DNA from: Methanoculleus sp.
GTDB taxonomy: Archaea > Halobacteriota > Methanomicrobia > Methanomicrobiales > Methanoculleaceae
Assembly (NCBI GenBank): GCA_023230425.1
Contig: JALNXI010000144.1
Span: 1 to 5,456, forward strand
DNA length: 5,456 bases
Direction: 5' to 3'
Shown: in pieces, positions 1-4,392 of the stretch
Layout: each line of letters begins with the position of its first letter
Numbering within the stretch: position 1 is the stretch's first letter
Program-made: the position numbers and the translations under genes
The notes under the pieces: generated by a model
Told to the model about the DNA's origin: nothing
Seen by the model: only the letters and a program-made list of their open reading frames with translations
Database searches by the model: none

Positions 1-326
1 ATATAACAGGCGTCGGAGTTAGCAACCCTTTCCGGGACGTTGATGGCCATCAGGAACTCCTTTAAGGTATCGTGCCGGAACTTGATGACCTCGGCAACCT
101 CGCGCCCCGCGGGCGAGAGAACCACCCCTTCGTAGCGCCGGTACTCGACGAGACCCATGCCGTCGAGTTTCTGGAACATCTCCACGACTGTCGACGGACT
201 GATATCCAGCTCGCACGCTACGTCCTTGGTGCGGGCGTACCCTTTCTCCAGCGTAACGTTGAGGATGGCCTCAAGGTAGTCCTCGACCCTCCTGCTGAGG
301 TTGTTTGCACATCCCCGGTGTCTCAT
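1..326 (-). CDS. DtxR/MntR-family metal-dependent transcriptional regulator (C-terminus cut by window edge)
   Basis: Metal-sensing DNA-binding repressor of the DtxR/MntR/IdeR family, which shuts off metal uptake genes when the metal is bound. From the ATG at 326, 108 residues are visible. The winged helix-turn-helix covers about residues 11-75: VEDYLEAI, the helix pair TKDVACELDISPSTVVEMF, and the wing EYRRYEGVVLSPAG. The dimerization segment then begins with FRHDTLKEFL and ends near SDACY. By alignment from memory with Bacillus MntR, D16, E19 and H85 match metal ligands Asp8, Glu11 and His77, while C107 falls where MntR has Glu99 and DtxR/IdeR has Cys102. The metal site is therefore mixed in type. 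The remaining dimerization domain and any SH3-like domain lie outside. The start is uncertain: in-frame ATGs also occur at 335 and 344, none has a Shine-Dalgarno, and the frame is open up to 509. Its place downstream of the feo genes suggests it controls them; that is inference. Confidence 0.9.
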   Translation of the reverse strand, partial: MRHRGCANNLSRRVEDYLEAILNVTLEKGYARTKDVACELDISPSTVVEMFQKLDGMGLVEYRRYEGVVLSPAGREVAEVIKFRHDTLKEFLMAINVPERVANSDACY

Positions 327-350
327 ACGGCACATATGTTTCATACGGCA
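323..350. repeat. Perfect 10-bp direct repeat, part of an 18-bp imperfect tandem duplication at the regulator start
   Basis: TCATACGGCA occurs at 323-332 and again at 341-350 on the plus strand, a period of 18 bases. Read on the minus strand, the two 18-base units match at 14 of 18 positions and would encode CRMKHM and CRMRHR. The repeat covers the three candidate start codons of the DtxR-family gene. It could be an autoregulatory operator at the start of transcription or translation, or a small tandem duplication inside the coding sequence. Confidence 0.6.
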
Positions 351-496
351 AGGTATACAATCTGTTTGGGACTGACTCCTATATATCGGCATTCGATCGG
401 TTTGATGGAACTTCATCGCCTTTCGGTGCTTTTCTTCAAGAACGTGGTCCACGATACAGAATCGTTCTTCCCGTGCTGCCGTCACGATGACTCGCT
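345..496 (-). promoter_or_regulatory. Gap before the regulator gene, with TATA-like elements
   Basis: These 152 bases separate the four-helix membrane protein gene from the regulator and are richer in A+T than the genes on either side. On the minus strand a TATA-like TATATA lies at 386-381, which would place transcription start near 357. A second, weaker TTGTATACC lies at 360-352, which would place it near 330-326 and fit a leaderless message from the ATG at 326. The regulator reading frame is open through the whole gap from 509, with a possible GTG start at 485. Third-position G/C there is only about half, unlike the regulator body, so I treat the gap as non-coding. Confidence 0.4.
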
Positions 497-967
497 TTAT
501 TCTCGTGTCTCATCGAACCTCCCGGTAACGAGGAAGTAGAGGATCACCAGCGTAAACGGCAGGAGGAGGATCGCCGGCGAGTACGGCGGAGCAAATCCGC
601 CGACGAATCCCGCAACCGAGTTGAAGAACTCCGATGCCTCCTCCCCGGCGGGAATGCTCTCGCAGAGCCGGGCGAAGATGTCGGTGCCGGCGATGATCCA
701 GACCATGACCGCACCGAGGACCGCCTTCCCGAACTGTTCCAGAGACCCGGCGCTCTTTACACCACCGAGCATGAAGAGGCCGCCGAAGACCATGACGGCG
801 CCTCCCCACGCCCAGCGGAAGAAGTCGTCGCCGGCGATCTCAAGGATGCCGACTGAAAAGCCGGGACTCGCCCCGGCCCAGACGAGGATGTCGGCGAGGC
901 CGAAAGCAAGCGTAACGAGGCCGAGCAGCCCGATGTAGAGCGAAAGTGTAGTGGAATTCTGGTTCAT
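497..967 (-). CDS. Unrecognised four-helix membrane protein encoded directly after feoB
   Basis: I do not recognise this 156-residue family. It has four hydrophobic segments, at about residues 8-31, 51-70, 79-98 and 129-148, short charged loops (DDFFRW, CESIPAGEEASEF) and a short acidic C-terminus (FDETRE). No signal peptidase site, metal-binding cluster or enzyme motif is visible; the only cysteine is C102. The chosen ATG is one base after the stop of the FeoB membrane gene, with a G-run at the end of that gene as a possible ribosome site. A TTG at 976 would give three more residues. The tight spacing implies co-translation with FeoB, so a role as an accessory subunit or partner in metal uptake is a reasonable inference, filling a place that FeoC or other small proteins fill in bacteria. 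Nothing in its sequence proves this. Confidence 0.8.
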   Translation of the reverse strand: MNQNSTTLSLYIGLLGLVTLAFGLADILVWAGASPGFSVGILEIAGDDFFRWAWGGAVMVFGGLFMLGGVKSAGSLEQFGKAVLGAVMVWIIAGTDIFARLCESIPAGEEASEFFNSVAGFVGGFAPPYSPAILLLPFTLVILYFLVTGRFDETRE

Positions 968-968
968 G

Positions 969-2183
969 TTATGCAACCCCCATAAGTATGCCGACGGCGT
1001 GGATCAGTCCACCGTAGATGAAGACCGTCGCCACGAGCACGGCAACCGCCGCAGCAAGTTCCTTCCACCCCTCACGCAGCATCACCACGAAGGTGGCCAC
1101 GCAGGGGAAGTAGATGGAGACGAGCACCACGGAGGTGATCATCTGGTACGGCGTCATGGCAATGGCGGAGAGCTGGGCGACCGCGAGGTCTTTCCGGAGG
1201 AAGGCTGCAACGAGCGGCCCTACCGTCTCTTTCGGCACCCCGAACCAGATGACGAAGAGCGGTTCGAGGAGATCGGCGAGTGCACCGATGATACCCGCAA
1301 GATAGAGAACGTTGACGATCAATACTCCGAAGAGGACAAACGGAACCGCATCCTTCAGGAAACTCTTTGTCCGATTCATGAGTTTTTTCGCGACGTTATC
1401 CCATAACGGCCAGTGGTAGGGCGGGACGTCGATGAGAATCTCGGGGTTGCTGCCGGGGATGATCCGGTCGAGCACGAACCCGAAGATCCCGAACCCGATG
1501 ACCAGGTAGAGCATGACCCACCCCACCGTCTCGGGGATGACTTCGAGCATCACGCCGATCTGCGCGCCACAGGGGATGAATATGGCAAGCAGGCTCATCA
1601 TGATAAAACGCTGTTTCCGTGTCTCCAGGACACGGGTCGCCGTCACCGCCGGCACGTTGCACCCGAGCCCGAGGATCGCCGGCACGATGGCGTAACCATG
1701 CAGCCCGATCCGGTGGAACACCGTATCCATCAGGACCGCCAGCCGCGGGAGGTAGCCGGAATCCTCAAGGACCGTCATCATCAGGTAGAAGATGAGGACG
1801 GCCGGCAGCACCACCCCGATCGAGACGAAGAGACCCGATGTGAGCATCCCGAACGCTTCGAAACAGTTTTCTGCCAACGGGTCGCCGACGAAGAGGAAGT
1901 AGTGGATGCTCGCCGGGTCGGGCCAGACTTCCTGGAGCCACGGGAGCCAGTAGTTGTCGAAGGCCTTGACCATGAACCCGTCCGTGACGAGGGCACCCGC
2001 AAACGAGGAGAAGATACTCCAGAACGCGTAGAGTACGGCAACCGCGACGGAAATGCCGGTTAGCGGCCTGACGGTGAGATCGCCGAGGACGTCGCCGAGT
2101 GTCTGCCGGTGGGTCCCGGTGGTCACCGTTTTTCGGGCGATCGCATCGACAAGATCCCACCGTTCCTGCACGGGAAGCGCCAT
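969..2183 (-). CDS. feoB: FeoB membrane (permease) domain, separate gene
   Basis: Membrane core of the ferrous-iron transporter FeoB, 404 residues, in the cytoplasmic membrane. It starts with the stretch that in one-chain FeoB joins the GTPase to the channel (QERWDLVDAIARKTV, then LGDVLGDLTVRPLTGI). It continues with two Gate repeats and their conserved cysteines: DSGYLPRLAVLMD at 141-153, GLGCNVPAVTATR at 172-184 (C175), IFIPCGAQIG at 201-210 (C205), FLRKDLAVAQL at 328-338 and SIYFPCVATFVVMLREGW at 356-373 (C361). About eight or more hydrophobic helices are visible, so the permease looks complete. The ATG lies one base after the stop of the GTPase gene. The frame is open further upstream to 2390, but that stretch is Arg/Pro/Gly-rich and overlaps the GTPase, so it is a shadow. 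The GTPase-permease split is unusual and could reflect an extra base; see the findings. Iron is the likely substrate by family, not proven here. Confidence 0.93.
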   Translation of the reverse strand: MALPVQERWDLVDAIARKTVTTGTHRQTLGDVLGDLTVRPLTGISVAVAVLYAFWSIFSSFAGALVTDGFMVKAFDNYWLPWLQEVWPDPASIHYFLFVGDPLAENCFEAFGMLTSGLFVSIGVVLPAVLIFYLMMTVLEDSGYLPRLAVLMDTVFHRIGLHGYAIVPAILGLGCNVPAVTATRVLETRKQRFIMMSLLAIFIPCGAQIGVMLEVIPETVGWVMLYLVIGFGIFGFVLDRIIPGSNPEILIDVPPYHWPLWDNVAKKLMNRTKSFLKDAVPFVLFGVLIVNVLYLAGIIGALADLLEPLFVIWFGVPKETVGPLVAAFLRKDLAVAQLSAIAMTPYQMITSVVLVSIYFPCVATFVVMLREGWKELAAAVAVLVATVFIYGGLIHAVGILMGVA

Positions 2184-2184
2184 C

Positions 2185-2781
2185 CTAACAGCCCCCGCAC
2201 CGGCCGCATTCGGCACATCCGCCGGACCGTGCCGGCTCATCGAACCGCCCGTCGGCCCGGGCCCGCACGTTTGCGATATCGGCCTTCTGCGCTTTGCGTA
2301 TCGTCTCCGCAAGGTTCCGGATGCCCTCGCCGCCCGTGGCCGACGTCGGCACCACCGGCGCGCCGAGGATCTTCTGGAGCATGCGGGCATCGACCGCGAT
2401 CTGCCGGTCGCGTGCGGCGTCGATCATGTTCAGCGCGATGATCACCGGACACCCCCGTTCGATCACTTCCAGAGCCAGATAGAGCCCGCGCTCGACCCTG
2501 GTTGCATCGAGAACGATCAACACCGTCGCGTCCGGGTTTTCCGAGATCAACCGGACCGCCACACCCTCGGCGGCATCCCGGGCCTCCAGGGAGTATGTCC
2601 CCGGCGCATCGATGACCTCGTACTCCTGCCCGGACTCGATGAGGACGCCCTTCGTGTAGTCGACCGTCGTTCCCGGGTAATTGGAGACGACCGCGTCTCC
2701 CCCGGTGAGCCTGTTGAAGAGAGCACTCTTCCCGACGTTCGGGTTACCCATCATCAGCACGGTCTTAGACGTATCCGCCAT
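2185..2781 (-). CDS. feoB: FeoB G domain (GTPase) as a separate protein with a Cys-rich tail
   Basis: Cytoplasmic GTPase that gates the FeoB permease, 198 residues. All five G motifs are present: G1 GNPNVGKS at 12-19, G2 PGTT at 36-39, G3 DAPG at 58-61, G4 NMID at 118-121 and G5 TSATGGEG at 146-153. FeoB proteins normally continue with a helical regulatory (GDI-like) domain before the channel. Here only about 35 residues follow G5 before a tail with C189, C192, C195 and C198 spaced C-x2-C-x2-C-x2-C. The ATG at 2781 is chosen over a TTG at 2787 because GAGGGG lies at the right distance upstream and the start clears the preceding stop by two bases. The gene ends in TAG next to a five-G run, one base before the permease ATG. 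Either the transporter is truly made as two chains or a one-base error separates the halves. Confidence 0.93.
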   Translation of the reverse strand: MADTSKTVLMMGNPNVGKSALFNRLTGGDAVVSNYPGTTVDYTKGVLIESGQEYEVIDAPGTYSLEARDAAEGVAVRLISENPDATVLIVLDATRVERGLYLALEVIERGCPVIIALNMIDAARDRQIAVDARMLQKILGAPVVPTSATGGEGIRNLAETIRKAQKADIANVRARADGRFDEPARSGGCAECGRCGGC

Positions 2782-2783
2782 GC

Positions 2784-3017
2784 TCAAGACCCCTCGTGTC
2801 CCTCGGTCTCGATGACGACCCCTTCGGCAGTATCCAGCCCCATCGCCACCTCCATATCGTCGACGACGACGACAACGGGCCCTTTGATGGGCTGGCGGGT
2901 GCTCATCTTCACCTGTTTTTTCATTCTGATGCCCAGGCGGTTGAGTTCGTATTGTGATGCACGAATCTCCCGGATAAATCCGGATTCGCCATATTCCAGT
3001 TCGGACAATCTTTTCAC
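2784..3017 (-). CDS. feoA: FeoA-like small protein, second copy
   Basis: Small cytoplasmic SH3-like protein of the FeoA family, 77 residues, thought to bind and regulate the FeoB GTPase. The family pattern is clear: VKRLSELEYGESGFI at 1-15, RLGIRMKKQVKM at 27-38, the loop RQPIKGPVVVVVDD at 41-54 and MEVAMGLDTAEGVVIE at 55-70. The start is the GTG at 3017, supported by AAGGTG at 3030-3025 with eight bases between. That site lies inside the end of the first feoA, and the two genes are four bases apart. An upstream ATG at 3200 would add about 60 residues antisense-like to the first feoA and is rejected. The C-terminal EGHEGS is followed after two bases by the GTPase start. It lacks the cysteines of the other copy. 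Confidence 0.9.
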   Translation of the reverse strand: MKRLSELEYGESGFIREIRASQYELNRLGIRMKKQVKMSTRQPIKGPVVVVVDDMEVAMGLDTAEGVVIETEGHEGS

Positions 3018-3021
3018 GAAA

Positions 3022-3240
3022 TTACACCTTCTGTACCTGAATTTTCTGTGCCATTCCCCGGCCGAGAACAAGCGTCTCGCTGCCGATCCTGACGACAACC
3101 GGGCCGAATCGGCCGGAGAGTGCAGTAATGATGCAGCCTCCGGCAAGCCCACGCAGCGCGAGGTGCTGGCAGAGACACTGCCCGCCTTCGATCGCAACAA
3201 CCCGGGCGCGTTCGTTCGGAAACAAATCAGTCAGTTGCAT
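3022..3240 (-). CDS. feoA: FeoA-like small protein, first gene of the feo operon
   Basis: Small FeoA-family protein of 72 residues, the first gene of the minus-strand feo cluster. The fold pattern is MQLTDLFPNERARVVAI at 1-17, LALRGLAGGCIITAL at 27-41 (the usual RL..G...G turn), FGPVVVRIGS at 45-54 and ETLVLGRGMAQKIQV at 55-69, where the family's conserved 'valg...A..I.V' ending lies. Unlike the second copy it carries C22, C24, H26 and C36 where FeoA proteins have the variable first loop, so it could bind metal itself; that is inference. The ATG has only a weak GGGA before it and may be leaderless. A possible operator lies 24-49 bases upstream. The two FeoA copies differ strongly, so they are not a recent duplication and may have separate roles. 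Confidence 0.88.
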   Translation of the reverse strand: MQLTDLFPNERARVVAIEGGQCLCQHLALRGLAGGCIITALSGRFGPVVVRIGSETLVLGRGMAQKIQVQKV

Positions 3241-3255
3241 TCCCGCGTAAAACAG

Positions 3256-3289
3256 GTATCAAATTCGGCTGTAATCAACCAGAGCCGAA
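3256..3289 (-). promoter_or_regulatory. Candidate feo promoter with overlapping inverted-repeat operator
   Basis: A perfect 7-bp inverted repeat, TTCGGCT at 3264-3270 and AGCCGAA at 3283-3289 with a 12-base spacer, lies 24-49 bases before the first feoA ATG. On the minus strand its proximal arm runs directly into AATTTGATA (3265-3257), a weak TATA-like stretch at about the right distance for a start of transcription near the ATG. A repressor bound here would cover the TATA/BRE region. The arm resembles the AGCCTAA half of DtxR-type boxes, but the spacing differs, so the link to the regulator at 326-1 is inference. Confidence 0.45.
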
Positions 3290-3291
3290 CA

Positions 3292-3334
3292 CTCTTCGGA
3301 AAACCATGAATTCCCCGGAGAGGTTTCGGAAGAG
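3292..3334. repeat. Imperfect 13-14-bp palindrome upstream of feoA
   Basis: CTCTTCGGAAAACC at 3292-3305 faces GGTTTCGGAAGAG at 3322-3334. The arms pair except for one mismatch and one unpaired base, around a 16-base loop. With the neighbouring TTCGGCT inverted repeat it makes a cluster of dyad symmetry 24-95 bases before feoA. It could be a second regulatory site or a folded leader element. There is no T-tract, so it is not a simple terminator. Confidence 0.45.
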
Positions 3335-3387
3335 ATGAGCAAACCGAAAGGCAACCGGTTCCCCGGCAAGCAGCGGCACACACTCCT

Positions 3388-3413
3388 TCGTGGGGGTACG
3401 CTCCGCTCCACGA
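3388..3413. repeat. Short hairpin in the intergenic region
   Basis: TCGTGG at 3388-3393 and CCACGA at 3408-3413 form a perfect 6-bp stem around a 14-base loop (GGGTACGCTCCGCT). The loop contains its own short repeat, GCTCCGCTCC. No T-tract follows on either strand. Its role is unknown; it may belong to a dispersed intergenic repeat. Confidence 0.35.
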
Positions 3414-3476
3414 GACGTAAAACAGGATTCTGTCTGCCGTACTGCACGGGGCGCGGCCTCATAGGGGTTTCACGAT

Positions 3477-3490
3477 AAGAAAAAGAAAGG
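3477..3490 (-). terminator. Possible T-rich transcription stop after the 65-residue gene
   Basis: Read on the minus strand this is CTTTCTTTTTCTTA, about 120 bases past the stop of the gene at 3611. Archaeal termination often needs only a U-rich run, without a hairpin, and none is evident just upstream. It would keep transcription of the small gene separate from the feo operon. Confidence 0.3.
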
Positions 3491-3610
3491 GTTACGTTTA
3501 TCCAATGGTGTTGATCCGGTACGTGTACGGAGTGAGGCTCTACCATGGTAATTTCATCCTCCCCCTGACCCGATTGATAACCCGAGAGAATGCCAAACAT
3601 CAGCGAAAGA

Positions 3611-3808
3611 CTACACCGGGCCACCTCCGGGGTCTCGGGCGGCACGGTGCGATGCCGGACCGGGTCCCTCCTCCCGGGAAACGATCCGGAGGATCTTCGG
3701 GCCGGAGGCTACCTGGTAACCGCCATCCATGTCGAGGCGTGCGATCACGGCGAACGCCTGCCCGGGTTCTCCGCCCCTCTGCGGGGCTGATTCCTGTGGC
3801 TTCATCAT
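3611..3808 (-). CDS. Small unrecognised protein, 65 residues
   Basis: I do not recognise this protein. Coding is supported by strong G/C preference at third positions and by AGGAGA six bases before the ATG at 3808, the best ribosome site in the window. The first 15 residues are polar and low in structure (MMKPQESAPQRGGEPG). A compact core follows, with two probable strands, AFAVIARLD at 18-26 and GYQVAS at 30-35, then KILRIVSREEG at 38-48. The tail is Pro/Gly/Arg-rich and probably disordered (PGPASHRAARDPGGGPV). No cysteines, membrane segment or known motif is visible. A GTG at 3838 would add 10 residues, but the Shine-Dalgarno lies inside that extension and favours the ATG. It stands alone, 370 bases upstream of feoA on the same strand and 153 bases after the 37-codon ORF, and need not be linked to iron uptake. 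Confidence 0.6.
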   Translation of the reverse strand: MMKPQESAPQRGGEPGQAFAVIARLDMDGGYQVASGPKILRIVSREEGPGPASHRAARDPGGGPV

Positions 3809-3814
3809 TTTTCG

Positions 3815-3820
3815 TCTCCT
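3815..3820 (-). promoter_or_regulatory. Shine-Dalgarno deciding the start of the 65-residue gene
   Basis: AGGAGA on the minus strand, then a six-base spacer CGAAAA and tandem ATG ATG. The match to the archaeal 16S 3' end and the spacing select the ATG at 3808 (or 3805) over the upstream GTG at 3838. Confidence 0.65.
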
Positions 3821-3838
3821 GTCGGATTCTGCCGCCAC

Positions 3839-3865
3839 TTATTCTGTGTGTCGTTCGGGAAGCAT
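3839..3865 (-). other. Possible eight-codon upstream ORF, in frame with the 65-residue gene
   Basis: GGGGAGGG stands just before an ATG at 3865 that opens an eight-residue frame, MLPERHTE, closed by TAA at 3841-3839. It is in the same frame as the 65-residue gene. It could be a short leader peptide, a remnant of a longer N-terminus broken by the stop, or chance. The G-rich site is close to the ATG (about four bases). Confidence 0.25.
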
Positions 3866-3927
3866 CTACCCTCCCCGCACTCTGTTCGGTTTTGCCCTGA
3901 AAACGAGAGATGTGTTCGGTTCATAGC

Positions 3928-3971
3928 AAAAACCAAAACCCTCCGGGAGTACGGGCCCGGGCTACCCGGAG
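3928..3971 (-). terminator. Hairpin plus T-tract terminator
   Basis: CTCCGGG at 3941-3947 and CCCGGAG at 3965-3971 form a perfect 7-bp GC-rich stem, and the loop contains a further GGGCCCGGGC self-complementary stretch. On the minus strand the stem is followed at once by GGTTTTGGTTTTT (3940-3928). This is the clearest terminator in the window. The stem overlaps the stop codon of the 37-codon ORF (3964-3962), which supports the view that this tiny frame ends a real transcript. Confidence 0.65.
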
Positions 3972-4075
3972 CGGCGGGAAGAGCGGCGGTCCGGATCCGA
4001 TCCGGAGAGACGCCGGATAAACTCCTGGATCTCCTCCGGGTCCCGGACGCCGCGGATCGAAGCGCTGCTGCTCAT
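3962..4075 (-). CDS. Possible tiny gene, 37 residues
   Basis: No family is recognised. The frame begins MSSSASIRGVRDPEEIQEF, has a probable amphipathic helix at residues 12-24 (PEEIQEFIRRLSG), and ends in a Ser/Arg-rich tail (DPDRRSSRRSG). Codon choice in the first 25 codons is strongly biased to G/C third bases, like the certain genes here. AAGGG lies seven bases before the ATG, and the stop sits inside the terminator hairpin at 3971-3941. The ATG overlaps the TGA of the 28-codon ORF as ATGA, which suggests translational coupling. It could be a small regulatory or DNA/RNA-binding peptide; function unknown. Confidence 0.45.
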   Translation of the reverse strand: MSSSASIRGVRDPEEIQEFIRRLSGSDPDRRSSRRSG

Positions 4076-4158
4076 CTCAAAACCCTTCTTACGCGGGACT
4101 TCCGGCTCTTTATCTGAAGCGAACTCTCTTCCGGTTTACTGTTCCTTACTTCGTTCAT
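4072..4158 (-). CDS. Possible tiny gene, 28 residues, upstream of the 37-residue ORF
   Basis: A short frame from the ATG at 4158 gives a very basic peptide, MNEVRNSKPEESSLQIKSRK then SRVRRVLR. GGGAG stands seven bases before the start and its TGA overlaps the next ATG. Codon use is mixed, so it may only be a leader whose translation couples to the 37-residue ORF. No motif is visible. Confidence 0.28.
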   Translation of the reverse strand: MNEVRNSKPEESSLQIKSRKSRVRRVLR

Positions 4159-4194
4159 CTCATGGCTCCCGCATATTCGGTAAGGCGTTCGGGA

Positions 4195-4208
4195 GAGATA
4201 ATATTCGC
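4195..4208. promoter_or_regulatory. AT-rich core, possible bidirectional promoter
   Basis: GATAATATT at 4197-4205 is the most TATA-like stretch in this part of the window and reads as a plausible box on both strands (GAATATTATC on minus). On the plus strand it would start transcription near 4227, seven bases before the ATG at 4234. On the minus strand it would start near 4176, ahead of the ATG at 4158. Confidence 0.35.
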
Positions 4209-4233
4209 CCGAAAGGGTTTCGGATTTGAGCAG

Positions 4234-4335
4234 ATGCCTGAAAAAAGGAGTCTGGTTGAGGCACCGAATGCTCCTTCGCGTGCAATTACTGAAGAGCTCG
4301 CCTCCAGGTTCATCGGAGGATATTCTACGCGCTGA
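4234..4335 (+). CDS. Possible tiny gene, 33 residues
   Basis: A short plus-strand frame, MPEKRSLVEAPNAPSRAITE followed by ELASRFIGGYSTR. An in-frame ATG at 4162 would extend it to 57 residues but would place the AT-rich core inside the gene. No Shine-Dalgarno is seen; a leader of about seven bases from the proposed promoter would make it nearly leaderless. Third-position use is only weakly biased, so it may be chance or a remnant of a decayed gene. It is convergent with rubredoxin, with 57 bases between the stops. That gap has short GC-rich dyads (GCCCG...CGGGC near 4346-4373) but no T-tract. Confidence 0.25.
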   Translation: MPEKRSLVEAPNAPSRAITEELASRFIGGYSTR

Positions 4336-4392
4336 AACCGAAGAGCCCGTTCACGCCCGGGAAGGTTCGGGCATAGCAGTCAGTGTAAACCC

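Larger units (their letters stand above)
3241..3610. other. Gene-poor interval between the feo operon and the 65-residue gene
   Basis: About 370 bases with no convincing gene. A minus-strand frame is open from about 3598 to 3259 and a 48-codon plus-strand frame runs 3335-3481. Both show mixed third-position use and Arg/Pro/Ser-rich translations without family motifs, so I do not call them. The interval holds the dyads near feoA, a hairpin at 3388-3413 and an A-rich (T-rich on minus) tract at 3477-3490. The densely structured part around 3360-3460 looks like the kind of sequence that recurs between genes in archaeal genomes; that would need a genome-wide search. Confidence 0.5.

Noticed and set aside
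1413..2063. 216-codon plus-strand frame rich in Asp, Glu, His and Arg
   Set aside because: It is the mirror of the permease codons; the charged composition is the usual signature of an antisense frame of a membrane protein gene.
2184..2390. Upstream extension of the FeoB permease frame to an ATG at 2390
   Set aside because: The extra residues are Arg/Pro/Ala-rich and lie over the well-supported GTPase gene in another frame; the ATG at 2183 fits the family start.
2053..3309. 418-codon plus-strand open frame
   Set aside because: It is antisense to FeoB and both feoA genes, is rich in Arg/Pro/His, and has no family motif; long antisense frames are expected in GC-rich coding DNA.
3335..3481. 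48-codon plus-strand frame starting MSKPKGNRFPGK
   Set aside because: No proper Shine-Dalgarno, it runs through the palindrome and hairpin block, and its codon use is mixed.
3259..3645. Minus-strand frame ending 18 bases before feoA
   Set aside because: It overlaps the end of the 65-residue gene, shows no steady codon bias, no motif and no well-spaced ribosome site. It could hide a short remnant, but it is not supported.
3505..3900. 131-codon plus-strand frame and a 66-codon one at 3590-3790
   Set aside because: Both are antisense to the 65-residue gene, which has the better start signal and codon bias.
3241..4392. Remnant of an insertion sequence or phage
   Set aside because: No transposase or integrase motif, terminal inverted repeats or target duplication could be found in the gene-poor interval.
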